A stretch of DNA of 35,152 nucleotides from a virus: IMG/VR virus record IMGVR_UViG_3300050343_000008, positions 1 through 35,152 of that record, one strand, 5' to 3'. The position numbers and the translations under genes were made by a program. This document shows, one piece after another, positions 23,213 through 30,528 of this stretch. Below the pieces are notes generated by a model that was not told where the DNA came from, searched no databases, and saw only the letters and a program-made list of their open reading frames with translations. How positions within the stretch are numbered: position 1 is the first letter of the stretch; every line of letters begins with the position of its first letter.

Positions 23213-24887
23213 TATGCGGAACAATGTTCAGAGTGCTTTTGATAGACAGCAACGTGAAAACGAAATGTACGAAAAAGGAGACATCAATACCTTTCAGTAC
23301 GGGCTACGAGGCGCTGCTAATGTTCTTGACGCTACTCTAGGTAATGTTGTAGGAGAAGCAGTGTCCGCAGTTACTCCTGCTTCTGTTGAACGTGGGTTAG
23401 GAGAAGCAGGGCGGGCTTTGATGAACACTTCGGCAGGACAGTACGCTAGCGGTTTGGCTCAACAGTACCCAGAGACGGCTAGGGACTTAGGTGCTGCCAT
23501 GTCTGTAGCAGAGTCCATACCTTTAGTTAGAGGAGTAAACAAAGCATTTAGAGCAGGTCAGGCCGTAGATGAGATGACTGGACCGATGTCTGGCAAAGGG
23601 ATGCTTACCGCCTCTGCTAACAACGTAATCCCTGGGTATTATGGTCCCCAGCGAGCAGGAGCCGTGGCTACGTGGTTACCTAATCAGATGTACAACACAA
23701 CTAGGGATCTTTTGTCCCCAGAGTCAAGAGCAAAATATAGAGAGCAAGGTGTAACTACCACCTCTCAACAAATAATGGGCAAGGCTTTAGCCAATAGCGA
23801 TATTGAAGATTCTTTAGGCTACAATAAAATATACGAGTACTTAGGTTTTGATCCTAAAGCAAAAGGGCTACATAGAGCAGAAGCAGCGGTACAATATGCA
23901 GATAGGGTTCACGCTGGCTCTGCACGAGTAGGGAAAAACGACTTGATACAAGAAGCTATGCTTAAGTCTGACTTAGTGGACTATACTCGTTGGTACCCCG
24001 GTTCTTACAAAGACTTGATAAAGACAAACAAACTAAAGCCGTACCCTATGATTGCTGAAGGTGTTCGCTCTAAGAGGCCTGTAAGTCTCCCTGACTCAGA
24101 CTTAGATTTCATTGAGGATCATTTTGGTAGTGTTTGGACAGAACCTTCAGCACTTCCTTTTAAAACAGACATACCGTTTTCAGAAGCAAGTCGTCCTGTG
24201 ATTGCAATAAAAAGCGCAGGAAAAGGAGGGTCTAAAACAGGTAAACACTACAAAGACGTTCTAATTGACGCTCCTTTTGCAAAAGAAGTTAGACGTTTAT
24301 TTCCTGAAGGAACAAGCCAAGTTTCTCCTTCCTTGCTTAGAGACACTCTAGAGGCGGCGTCTGTCGCAAGCAGAGACCTAGATAAAAAATATAGGTTTAC
24401 TGTGATGAATAGGCCAACAACAGACGGAAGCATTTGGGTCACAGGTTCTAGACCCGGATCTGCAATTACTGAAGGAGGTATCAACTACATTGCCAAAGTT
24501 TCACCCAAAGGTACTATTATGGGTGTAATGTCTGACGAACACAACTTGTTTGAAGGTTTTGCAGGTAAAGCACAGAAGTACACTCTTGGGGCTGTGCCTG
24601 CCCTTTCAGCAATGCGTTATTTATTACCACAGCGTTTTATTGCTGTTACTCCTCCTATGATGACTGACGTTAAAAAGGGAGTAAAGTACATTGAGCGAGA
24701 AAGCTTTGGCACGCCATCGGGACGCTCAAGTAAATCTACTGAGGAAAGAATAAGACCTATAATTGACTACAAACCTTCTTCGGAGGTTTTAGAGCAGGAA
24801 GTCAGAAAACAACGCGGTGCTCAAGAAGCGGCAGTAGGTGCGGGATTAATGTCTGTTACTCAAGGAGACGAAGAAAAGGGGCGCTAA
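23196..24887 (+). CDS. Probable ejected virion protein of unknown activity
   Basis: A 563-residue protein and the last plus-strand gene. ATG at 23196 is chosen because AGGAG lies 7 bases upstream; a TTG at 23148 would add 16 residues and overlap more. The N-terminus (MRNNVQSAFDRQQRENEMYE) and an Ala/Gly-rich segment resemble ejection proteins. The C-terminal half is globular, with SAGKGGSKTGKHYKDVLIDA, YRFTVMNRPTTDGSIWVTGS and INYIAKVSPKGTIMGVMSDE, which I do not recognise. The stop codon sits in the loop of the convergent terminator. Being last after three ejection-type genes, it may carry an injected activity, but none can be named. Confidence 0.7.
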   Translation: MSMLTNMRNNVQSAFDRQQRENEMYEKGDINTFQYGLRGAANVLDATLGNVVGEAVSAVTPASVERGLGEAGRALMNTSAGQYASGLAQQYPETARDLGAAMSVAESIPLVRGVNKAFRAGQAVDEMTGPMSGKGMLTASANNVIPGYYGPQRAGAVATWLPNQMYNTTRDLLSPESRAKYREQGVTTTSQQIMGKALANSDIEDSLGYNKIYEYLGFDPKAKGLHRAEAAVQYADRVHAGSARVGKNDLIQEAMLKSDLVDYTRWYPGSYKDLIKTNKLKPYPMIAEGVRSKRPVSLPDSDLDFIEDHFGSVWTEPSALPFKTDIPFSEASRPVIAIKSAGKGGSKTGKHYKDVLIDAPFAKEVRRLFPEGTSQVSPSLLRDTLEAASVASRDLDKKYRFTVMNRPTTDGSIWVTGSRPGSAITEGGINYIAKVSPKGTIMGVMSDEHNLFEGFAGKAQKYTLGAVPALSAMRYLLPQRFIAVTPPMMTDVKKGVKYIERESFGTPSGRSSKSTEERIRPIIDYKPSSEVLEQEVRKQRGAQEAAVGAGLMSVTQGDEEKGR

Positions 24888-24894
24888 GGCCCCT
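24877..24894 (-). terminator. Convergent terminator shared by both operons
   Basis: AGGGGC (24877-24882) and GCCCCT (24889-24894) form a 6-bp GC-rich stem with a 6-base loop. On the minus strand the stem is followed by TTTCTTC, a proper intrinsic terminator 6 bases after the reductase stop (24900). On the plus strand only GTAGTTT follows, so that direction is weaker. The TAA of the plus-strand gene (24885-24887) lies in the loop. Confidence 0.8.
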
Positions 24895-24899
24895 GTAGT

Positions 24900-26771
24900 T
24901 TACAACTCGCAGTTATTGCCCGTACAAGCTAACTGCTGAGACCCTTCTGTCATGTCGGAGTTCTCAGAGATGTTCCAATCAATCGTCTCTGGGAATTCCT
25001 CCTTAAGCTTCTTATAGGTCTCTAAGTCTATGGGTTCGTAAGGAGCCTGTTGGTACGTATGTTCGGAATAAGGGAGGAACGATACTCCACTAATCTTGTC
25101 GAACTTGTTGTACAACCACTGACCTACCTCAAGGAATTCATCATCACGGTAGTAGCATGTCATGGACGGCTTATGCTCACACCAAAAGTCCTGATAAATC
25201 TCCCATAGCTCAAGTTGTTCCATTGCACCCATCTCAGAGGCCACCACAGCCCCGTCAGGGGATTTTATAGGGAAGCTGAATACCTTAGTAGTGGGTGACA
25301 TTACGTCGTCCTCTACAGGGATTCCTGCTGCCTCTAAGACTTCACAGAGTGGGTCTCTGGCGTCCGCTCTAACTCGTCTAATATACTGATCTGAGTATCT
25401 AGGGTGGATGCCAGACGCAGAATCCACCAACTGACTAACAGTGCCGGAAGGCTTAACAGCAGTAATGGCAGTGCTAATGTTAATGCCAAGACGGTTAGCC
25501 CATTCTGCGTTAGTTTTAATAGCCTCTTCTTTAAGCTCAGTAAGCCACGTTTTGAGTACACCTTTATCTCTCCTTCCTGATAGGGTTGGATGATCCATGA
25601 TCCCTGTTAACGACACACCCAGTAGTGCTTCTTCCTCTGTGTTCTTCTGCCATACCTTACGTAGGTAGCGGAAGTCAGTTAGGGTAGCCTGTAGAGTTCC
25701 AAGGATAGACGCAGTACGTACTTTTCGTTTGAGGTCTGAGAGTGTATCCTCTGCCCTGACAACAACTTCTGATAGATTGCAGAATTGGTTAGGCCGTAAG
25801 ATGATTTCGCTACATGGATTAGTTCCAAAATCATAGGAAGCATCTCGTCGCTCGTTCTTTGCAGCTTGCTTTTGACTTGCGACTCTAGAGAACATACCTC
25901 GCTCTCCTGAACGGGACTCGTATAAACTTTTCCACTCATTTAAAAATGCCTCGAAGTCTGGCTTCTCTGTATAACAAGCACTGTTGTTTGCTAGTCCACG
26001 TTGAGGGTTGTCTTGCCACCACTGGCCTGACTTGCATCGTCGGAGTCTATCGTCAGTGAGGTTAGACAGACTGATGAGAGCGGACCTGCGTACACCTCCG
26101 ACGACGACGATCTGTGCAATCTTACAGCAGATATCATGACATTCGATGGAGCTAAGTTTACGTCCAGCAGCCTCCCGAAAGACGCTGACTGTGAAGTTGA
26201 ACAGATCGACAAGAGGCTCTGGACCAGATGCTCTACCTCCGAAGGTCTTAAGGGTTGCCCCTGCAAGTCGTACTCCAGACACGTCCCATTTTGGAAGTTG
26301 GCCTGAATACAGCAAGCTAATAAGTTCCCTGTAAGCTTTAGCCCATCCAATTTTGCTGTCGGCGACATGTATAACTGTATCGGTATCATGGAATTCCTCT
26401 GCTACTTCAGGTAGCTTGCTAACGTATTGTCGTTCAACAGAGTAGCCTACTCCAGTGCCGCACATAAGTACGTACATCATCTCGTCAAACGCTTTAGGGT
26501 GGTCAATAGGTAGGTAGCTACAGTTGAAGCCAGCTACGTTGTCACGGTCAAGAGCCTCACCCGCAGTCATCAATGCTCGCATAGACGGCATTACGTTCAT
26601 GTCGTGGATGTCTGCAAAGATACCATTGGCTTCTTCAAGTGTTAACCTACCCTTCTCAATCCAGAAGTTTAGGTAACGGTCAATTGTTTCTTCCCAAGTC
26701 TCACGTCGCTGCTCCTCTGGTAGGTAACGAGCGTAGCGTGACTTGTGTATGTACTGTTGATATGCGTCCAT
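24900..26771 (-). CDS. nrdJ: Adenosylcobalamin-dependent (class II) ribonucleotide reductase
   Basis: A 623-residue monomeric class II reductase of the Lactobacillus leichmannii RTPR type, converting ribonucleotides to deoxyribonucleotides with adenosylcobalamin as radical source. Key features are visible: GFNCSYLP with Cys84; FGTNPCSEI with Asn318, the thiyl-radical Cys320 and Glu322; Cys331 in QFCNLSE as the redox partner; AVKPSGTVSQL at 438-448; and the C-terminal electron-relay pair CTGNNC (Cys616, Cys621). It is somewhat shorter than the ~739-residue prototype. It ends the minus-strand replication operon, sharing TAATG with the gene upstream, and needs no small subunit or oxygen. B12 must come from host or environment. 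Confidence 0.95.
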   Translation of the reverse strand: MDAYQQYIHKSRYARYLPEEQRRETWEETIDRYLNFWIEKGRLTLEEANGIFADIHDMNVMPSMRALMTAGEALDRDNVAGFNCSYLPIDHPKAFDEMMYVLMCGTGVGYSVERQYVSKLPEVAEEFHDTDTVIHVADSKIGWAKAYRELISLLYSGQLPKWDVSGVRLAGATLKTFGGRASGPEPLVDLFNFTVSVFREAAGRKLSSIECHDICCKIAQIVVVGGVRRSALISLSNLTDDRLRRCKSGQWWQDNPQRGLANNSACYTEKPDFEAFLNEWKSLYESRSGERGMFSRVASQKQAAKNERRDASYDFGTNPCSEIILRPNQFCNLSEVVVRAEDTLSDLKRKVRTASILGTLQATLTDFRYLRKVWQKNTEEEALLGVSLTGIMDHPTLSGRRDKGVLKTWLTELKEEAIKTNAEWANRLGINISTAITAVKPSGTVSQLVDSASGIHPRYSDQYIRRVRADARDPLCEVLEAAGIPVEDDVMSPTTKVFSFPIKSPDGAVVASEMGAMEQLELWEIYQDFWCEHKPSMTCYYRDDEFLEVGQWLYNKFDKISGVSFLPYSEHTYQQAPYEPIDLETYKKLKEEFPETIDWNISENSDMTEGSQQLACTGNNCEL

Positions 26772-27058
26772 TAATTCATTTCCTTGATTAGTCGTTCAAT
26801 ATACCAGCGACACTTACGTAAGTCCTCTACTGGTTTTCCTTTGTAGTCATATCGCCAGAGGTACTTCAGTGCGTTACCCTTAAGATAGCCTCTAAACTCG
26901 TTCTCAGGCATGGACGCTTTGATAGCTTCGATAGCTTCTATTGCTCCGTTGTTGTAGTGGTCAGGTTGCTCTACAGGGTCTGGTGTTTTCCTGATAGACA
27001 ACTTACTCAATGCACTCGCATAGTCCCACTCTTGTGGAGTCGCTTCGTTAATACTCAT
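26771..27058 (-). CDS. DUF3310 family protein (95 aa)
   Basis: A 95-residue protein containing the DUF3310 core: PDHYNNGAIEAIEAIKASMP, then FRGYLKGNALKYLWRYDYKG, and a C-terminal DLRKCRWYIERLI. The family is widespread in phages beside nucleotide and replication genes and is sometimes annotated as a nucleotide kinase, without firm biochemistry. The conserved HY...G.EAI and KYLWR..KG motifs are intact. Its ATG lies within the end of the 58-residue gene upstream, and its stop overlaps the reductase start, so all three are probably translated as a coupled set. Confidence 0.9.
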   Translation of the reverse strand: MSINEATPQEWDYASALSKLSIRKTPDPVEQPDHYNNGAIEAIEAIKASMPENEFRGYLKGNALKYLWRYDYKGKPVEDLRKCRWYIERLIKEMN

Positions 27059-27224
27059 TTACTTCCTCCTCTAGCTCTTGTTCAAACACATCCAGCCTGT
27101 TGATTAGTTTGTCCTCAAACCTGTCCAGAATCTGTTCTGAGGTTATCTGTAGGGCCTCCAGTAGGTCATCTGGATCAAAGGTTTTCAAGAGGCGTTCCTT
27201 AACTTCCTCTAGCGTTAGCGACAT
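27048..27224 (-). CDS. Small acidic coiled-coil protein (58 aa)
   Basis: A 58-residue gene too short for many callers. The product MSLTLEEVKERLLKTFDPDD continues into ALQITSEQILDRFEDKLINR and an acidic FEQELEEEVNEY tail, predicted nearly all helix. It has an AGGAG ribosome site, overlaps the endonuclease stop by 26 bases and the DUF3310 start by 11. Small acidic helical proteins with E-x-L-x-x-F-x-P-D-D-L occur next to endonuclease I in other phages, from memory. Function is unknown; a regulatory or interaction partner is possible. Confidence 0.75.
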   Translation of the reverse strand: MSLTLEEVKERLLKTFDPDDLLEALQITSEQILDRFEDKLINRLDVFEQELEEEVNEY

Positions 27225-27588
27225 AACTAATCAACTCCTGTAGTGTCTCTATATTATACCATAGTATTTTCTCTTTGTCACACCATTGTGCCATAGTCAT
27301 TTTTGCACCCTTACGTATTCTCTTGTTAGGCTGCATCAAAACAAAGATTAACTCTTGTCCTTCTGGGAGGCTGTCCCTGATGCTGGTGTATTTCTTGGTG
27401 TCTCCATCTCTGAAATATCCTTTGCACTCAATAAGATATAAACCGCTAGCATCAACGAAGTCAGGACGGTAGCTCCTAGAGATAGTGTAAGGAATAGTGA
27501 AAGGCTCATAGTCAAACTCCTGTAGTATTTTGGCGACATCTTCTTCAAACGTGCTTCTAAATGGTGATTTCTTGGACTTTCGGCTCAT
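27199..27588 (-). CDS. Endonuclease I-like Holliday junction resolvase
   Basis: A 129-residue protein of the T7 gp3 endonuclease I family, which resolves branched DNA and degrades host DNA. The PD-(D/E)xK site is intact: Glu15/Glu16 in STFEEDVA, Asp43 in YRPDF, and Glu54-Cys55-Lys56 in YLIECKGYF. This mirrors T7 residues Glu20, Asp55, Glu65 and Lys67. The N-terminus is basic (SRKSKKSPFRS). ATG at 27588 has AGAGGT upstream and lies within the 3' end of the exonuclease gene. In T7-like phages it works with exonuclease in host DNA breakdown and replication-intermediate processing, and the neighbouring gene supplies that partner. Confidence 0.92.
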   Translation of the reverse strand: MSRKSKKSPFRSTFEEDVAKILQEFDYEPFTIPYTISRSYRPDFVDASGLYLIECKGYFRDGDTKKYTSIRDSLPEGQELIFVLMQPNKRIRKGAKMTMAQWCDKEKILWYNIETLQELISYVANARGS

Positions 27589-28420
27589 TGTGTACCTCTA
27601 CTAAATAACGTGGACCGGTAGAATAAGCGAAGGCGCGAACGGACGGCCAGCATTCCTTTTTGTACGCACAGTATGAGCAACCTACGGCGAGTTTCTGGTT
27701 TCCACTCTTTCCATCGGCGATAGGCTCGTAGCATACGCCGGGTGGGGTTGGTTGCTCCACTAGCTTTTTTACGTGGTCAATGCGCTCCTTGATGTCATAG
27801 CCAATGAGGTCGTAGACAGGCGCTTGGGTATCCTCAGAGTCGTACATGAGGTACGTCAAATGCCCGTTCTGTTTGTCCATTGCTAACCATCCGAATTTAG
27901 TAGCACCTTCCGCATACGCATATCCCTTAATTTGACCAATGTATCCAAACGGGTCGTCATAAGCCAGAGTGCCGTCTTTGAATTTCCTAAACCCATACGT
28001 TGATACAGACTTAACATCAGTGACAATACCGTCGATTTTGCAGTCCATAGACCCTGTAATGCCGTTAACTTCACACTTCTTTTGTTCATCAGTAACCTCG
28101 TGTCCTGCTGCTTTAGTTAGAAACAACAGCATCTCTTCGATCAAGTGGCCGTAGAGGAACTTGACATAGGTGTGACCCTGTATCTCATCAGCTGTCTCTA
28201 CGTCGTTGTAGACGTTCCAGAGGTAACGGTCGTCACGTCCTATGTTAGACATACGTAGCTTACGTCCGTCCCTCTTCTTGCCACCAAACTCGTTACGCAT
28301 GAGTTCCTTGACATTCTCTCCGAACTTCTCAACACAAGCGTCAAAGTCCACACCCTCAGCTACTTCTTTTGTCTCCATTAGTTTGTAAATGTCAGAGACT
28401 AAGTTGTATACGTTTTTCAT
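27557..28420 (-). CDS. PD-(D/E)xK exonuclease, RecB/Cas4-like
   Basis: A 287-residue nuclease. The active-site run is GSMDCKIDG with Asp130, TDVKS with Asp135 and Lys137, and GYIGQIKGY with Gln163; GHLIEE (95-96) provides the upstream acid. The C-terminus has GCSYCAYKKECWPS (Cys248, Cys251, Cys257) and Cys230, a CxxCx5C layout like the iron-sulfur end of Cas4/AddB nucleases, though zinc is not excluded. It stands where T7-like phages encode their 5'-3' exonuclease (gp6). ATG at 28420 is chosen over one 54 bases upstream because it overlaps the preceding TGA as ATGA and follows AGGA. It probably supplies nucleotides from host DNA and supports recombination. Confidence 0.85.
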   Translation of the reverse strand: MKNVYNLVSDIYKLMETKEVAEGVDFDACVEKFGENVKELMRNEFGGKKRDGRKLRMSNIGRDDRYLWNVYNDVETADEIQGHTYVKFLYGHLIEEMLLFLTKAAGHEVTDEQKKCEVNGITGSMDCKIDGIVTDVKSVSTYGFRKFKDGTLAYDDPFGYIGQIKGYAYAEGATKFGWLAMDKQNGHLTYLMYDSEDTQAPVYDLIGYDIKERIDHVKKLVEQPTPPGVCYEPIADGKSGNQKLAVGCSYCAYKKECWPSVRAFAYSTGPRYLVEVHNEPKVQEITI

Positions 28421-28632
28421 TGGTAGTTTCCTACTATACCAGAGACAACCTCTTGAGCTTGTTCCGGTGTGCATTTAAACCACTCACTACGCCTTTCGTA
28501 CAACTTATGTAGCTCAGTGTGTGATTCTGACTCTGCGGCCCTGCGGTCGCTTACGTTCCACTTATAGTTTAACACATAATCCCTAAAAGGTGAAGAGGTT
28601 TGGTAGTTATTTAACCTGTCCTCTGCAGTCAA
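28417..28632 (-). CDS. GIY-YIG-type nuclease, C-terminal fragment
   Basis: A 71-residue frame with only a TTG start (28632), overlapping the preceding frame by 26 bases. It reads AEDRLNNYQTSSPFRDYVLN and continues to RRAAESESHTELHKLYERRS. This is the second half of a T5orf172/GIY-YIG-like domain: R-x-x-x-YQ-TSSP, then D-x-R-AAE-S-E-x-x-x-H. The first half is in the other frame, directly upstream. It joins as GMAID + AEDRL if one base is skipped near 28625. It could be translated independently by coupling, produced by +1 frameshifting, or be the tail of a broken gene. Its TGA overlaps the exonuclease ATG. Confidence 0.6.
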   Translation of the reverse strand: MTAEDRLNNYQTSSPFRDYVLNYKWNVSDRRAAESESHTELHKLYERRSEWFKCTPEQAQEVVSGIVGNYQ

Positions 28633-28885
28633 TAGCCATACCTACCTTGACCCACTCAGGGAAGTTAGGGTTGACAATGACGTACACTTGGCCCTCTACA
28701 CTGGACTCGTACTTTGCTAGACTACTGAAGGCAGCGGCTTCAAAGTTCTTGTATCGTCCGGGCTTGTGCAAAGGGTGCGACTTGGGTATGTACTTACCGT
28801 TTACGAACATCTTAGTCTGGTCTCGTTTCCACACAGACTCTGGGTTGTCCTTGTAGTACTTACCTTCTCCTTTCTTATAGTTCAT
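28607..28885 (-). CDS. GIY-YIG-type nuclease, N-terminal fragment
   Basis: A 92-residue frame with AAGGAG 7 bases before ATG 28885 (preferred over 28915, which lies inside the polymerase gene). It has a basic, possibly DNA-binding start (NYKKGEGKYYKDNPESVWKR; SHPLHKPGRYKNF) and then GQVYVIVNPNFPEWVKVGMA. The paired VYVI and VKVG strands are the GIY-YIG signature in its T5orf172-like variant. The frame ends abruptly (IDCRGQVK, stop), while the rest of the domain continues in the +1 frame. The protein is therefore truncated unless frameshifting occurs, or the sequence has a one-base error. Intact relatives would be nicking endonucleases. Confidence 0.65.
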   Translation of the reverse strand: MNYKKGEGKYYKDNPESVWKRDQTKMFVNGKYIPKSHPLHKPGRYKNFEAAAFSSLAKYESSVEGQVYVIVNPNFPEWVKVGMAIDCRGQVK

Positions 28886-28896
28886 AGTTGCTCTCC

Positions 28897-30528
28897 TTAG
28901 TGGGTTTCTGCCCATGTTGTTCCAACTTGGTACTCTCCATCAAGAGGGCATCTGAGGTTAAAGTGAACCCCTGACGCCTTGAGGCATTCGACTGCAAGCC
29001 AACCGAATTTCTCTGCTTGGTCTGTAGCCACCTCCGACTGTACTTCATCATGTATGTTCCCTATAAACTTGTAGTCTAGTTTCCACTGCGGTGCATAGTC
29101 GTCCAGTATGACTAGGGCCTTCTTCATCACGATGGCTCCTGCCGCCTGTAACAACGTATTCAATGCAGCATGTTCAGATCTAACTCTAAGTCTTCGTCCG
29201 TCAAGTCCTGTGAGATAGCCTCGCCCAGATGCTCGACCAACGCGTTCTCGTAGACTTTCAAGAGCAGGTGTATTTCGTAGAAATCGTTGTTTAAGTTTTG
29301 CGCCGTCTCGTGGGCTTCCTCCAACGATAGATCCAATTTTTGCATCTCCGGCTCCGTAAAGGAAAGCGTAGATGAAAGTCTTAGCTTGAGGTCTTGTTTC
29401 AAGCCCAGCAGCCATTTGGTTTCTTGTGTGAATGTCTTCGGTGAGAAGGACATTGGTAAACTCCTTGTCGTCCATGTAGTGAGCCAACATACGTAGCTCA
29501 AGGCCACTAGCGTCAAAACCTACTAGCTTCTTACCCTCTGGTACAGTCCAGCATGAGCGACACTCTTTACCGTATAGGCTGTGTCCTGCTGGTACTTGTG
29601 CCATGTTGGGGCTTTGGTGGGTCATGCGTCCTGTAACAGCGCCGTTGCTAATGACACGACCGTGGACTCTTCCGTCGTCCTGCACATGTTCCATCCATGA
29701 GTGTACCTGCGCGTATCTCTTTTGTAGCATCAAGTACTCACTGACGGACCTAGCCTCTGGAAGGTCAATGGTGGCTAGTACAGCCTCATCAACGATGGGA
29801 TTCCCTTTCTCCGTAACTTTATCGAAGACCACACCAAGCGACGATAAGCGCTTTGCAATTTGCTGCCTAGAGCCAACATTAAATACTTCAACTCTATCCT
29901 TAAGACGCTTACCGGTTTTCTCAGAATGGCGCTCGTGTATAATCGGAGGAAACTCCTCCTGAAGCTCCGCTTCAATTTCATTCATTCTCTCCTTAAATGT
30001 TGCTAGTAAGTCCATGCACTTGTACTGGTCCAAGAGCCACCCGTTTTTTTCCTGTTGGTGTACTACAAACTGTACCTTATGTTCCAAGTCAATGGACTGT
30101 TGGTCAAAGCTTGTCATGTCCTTGGTCAACCGCTGATGCACTGCTTCGGTGACTGCTACGTCTTGTATACAGTAGTCAATCATTTCCTGTGACAGTCTTG
30201 ACCAGTCGTTGTGGTCGCCTTTTGGAAAGCCTAGTTCGTTGCCCCAGTTGCGCAAAGAGTGTCCACCGGACTTGCTTGGGTCAAACAAACGTGACAACAC
30301 CAGAGTATCGACTATGCGCTCAGGAGCCACAGAAAGCCCCCAGAGACGTTTTAGCACTGGGAGGTCATAACCTATCAGATTATGTCCACAGACGCTTACA
30401 GAGCCTTCTAGAGCCTTTCTGAGCGATCTCTGGTCCAGATGCACCTCAGTTTCACCGTTCTGCTGTGTCACAACGCACCAGATGGTGTCTGGGTCTAAAC
30501 CGTTGGCCTCAAGGTCAAGGTAGATCAA
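28897..30528 (-). CDS. polA: Family A DNA polymerase with 3'-5' exonuclease
   Basis: A 543-residue T7-like replicative polymerase. Proofreading: Exo I DLEANG (Asp5, Glu7), Exo II GHNLIGYD (Asn50, Asp55), Exo III YCIQD (Tyr119, Asp123). Polymerase: motif A FDASGLELR (Asp339), motif B RPQAKTFIYAFLYGAG (Arg379, Lys383, Tyr387, Tyr391), motif C HDE (493-495). All catalytic residues are present. Tyr387 sits where E. coli Pol I has Phe762, as in T7, a state linked with lytic viruses. It is shorter than T7 gp5 (704), so thioredoxin-binding and other insertions are probably missing. It overlaps the primase-helicase stop by 4 bases (ATGA). Confidence 0.96.
   Translation of the reverse strand: MIYLDLEANGLDPDTIWCVVTQQNGETEVHLDQRSLRKALEGSVSVCGHNLIGYDLPVLKRLWGLSVAPERIVDTLVLSRLFDPSKSGGHSLRNWGNELGFPKGDHNDWSRLSQEMIDYCIQDVAVTEAVHQRLTKDMTSFDQQSIDLEHKVQFVVHQQEKNGWLLDQYKCMDLLATFKERMNEIEAELQEEFPPIIHERHSEKTGKRLKDRVEVFNVGSRQQIAKRLSSLGVVFDKVTEKGNPIVDEAVLATIDLPEARSVSEYLMLQKRYAQVHSWMEHVQDDGRVHGRVISNGAVTGRMTHQSPNMAQVPAGHSLYGKECRSCWTVPEGKKLVGFDASGLELRMLAHYMDDKEFTNVLLTEDIHTRNQMAAGLETRPQAKTFIYAFLYGAGDAKIGSIVGGSPRDGAKLKQRFLRNTPALESLRERVGRASGRGYLTGLDGRRLRVRSEHAALNTLLQAAGAIVMKKALVILDDYAPQWKLDYKFIGNIHDEVQSEVATDQAEKFGWLAVECLKASGVHFNLRCPLDGEYQVGTTWAETH

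Noticed and set aside
29603-29962. A 119-residue plus-strand open frame
   Set aside because: Lies wholly antisense to the DNA polymerase gene, whose motifs are intact; no ribosome site or family resemblance.
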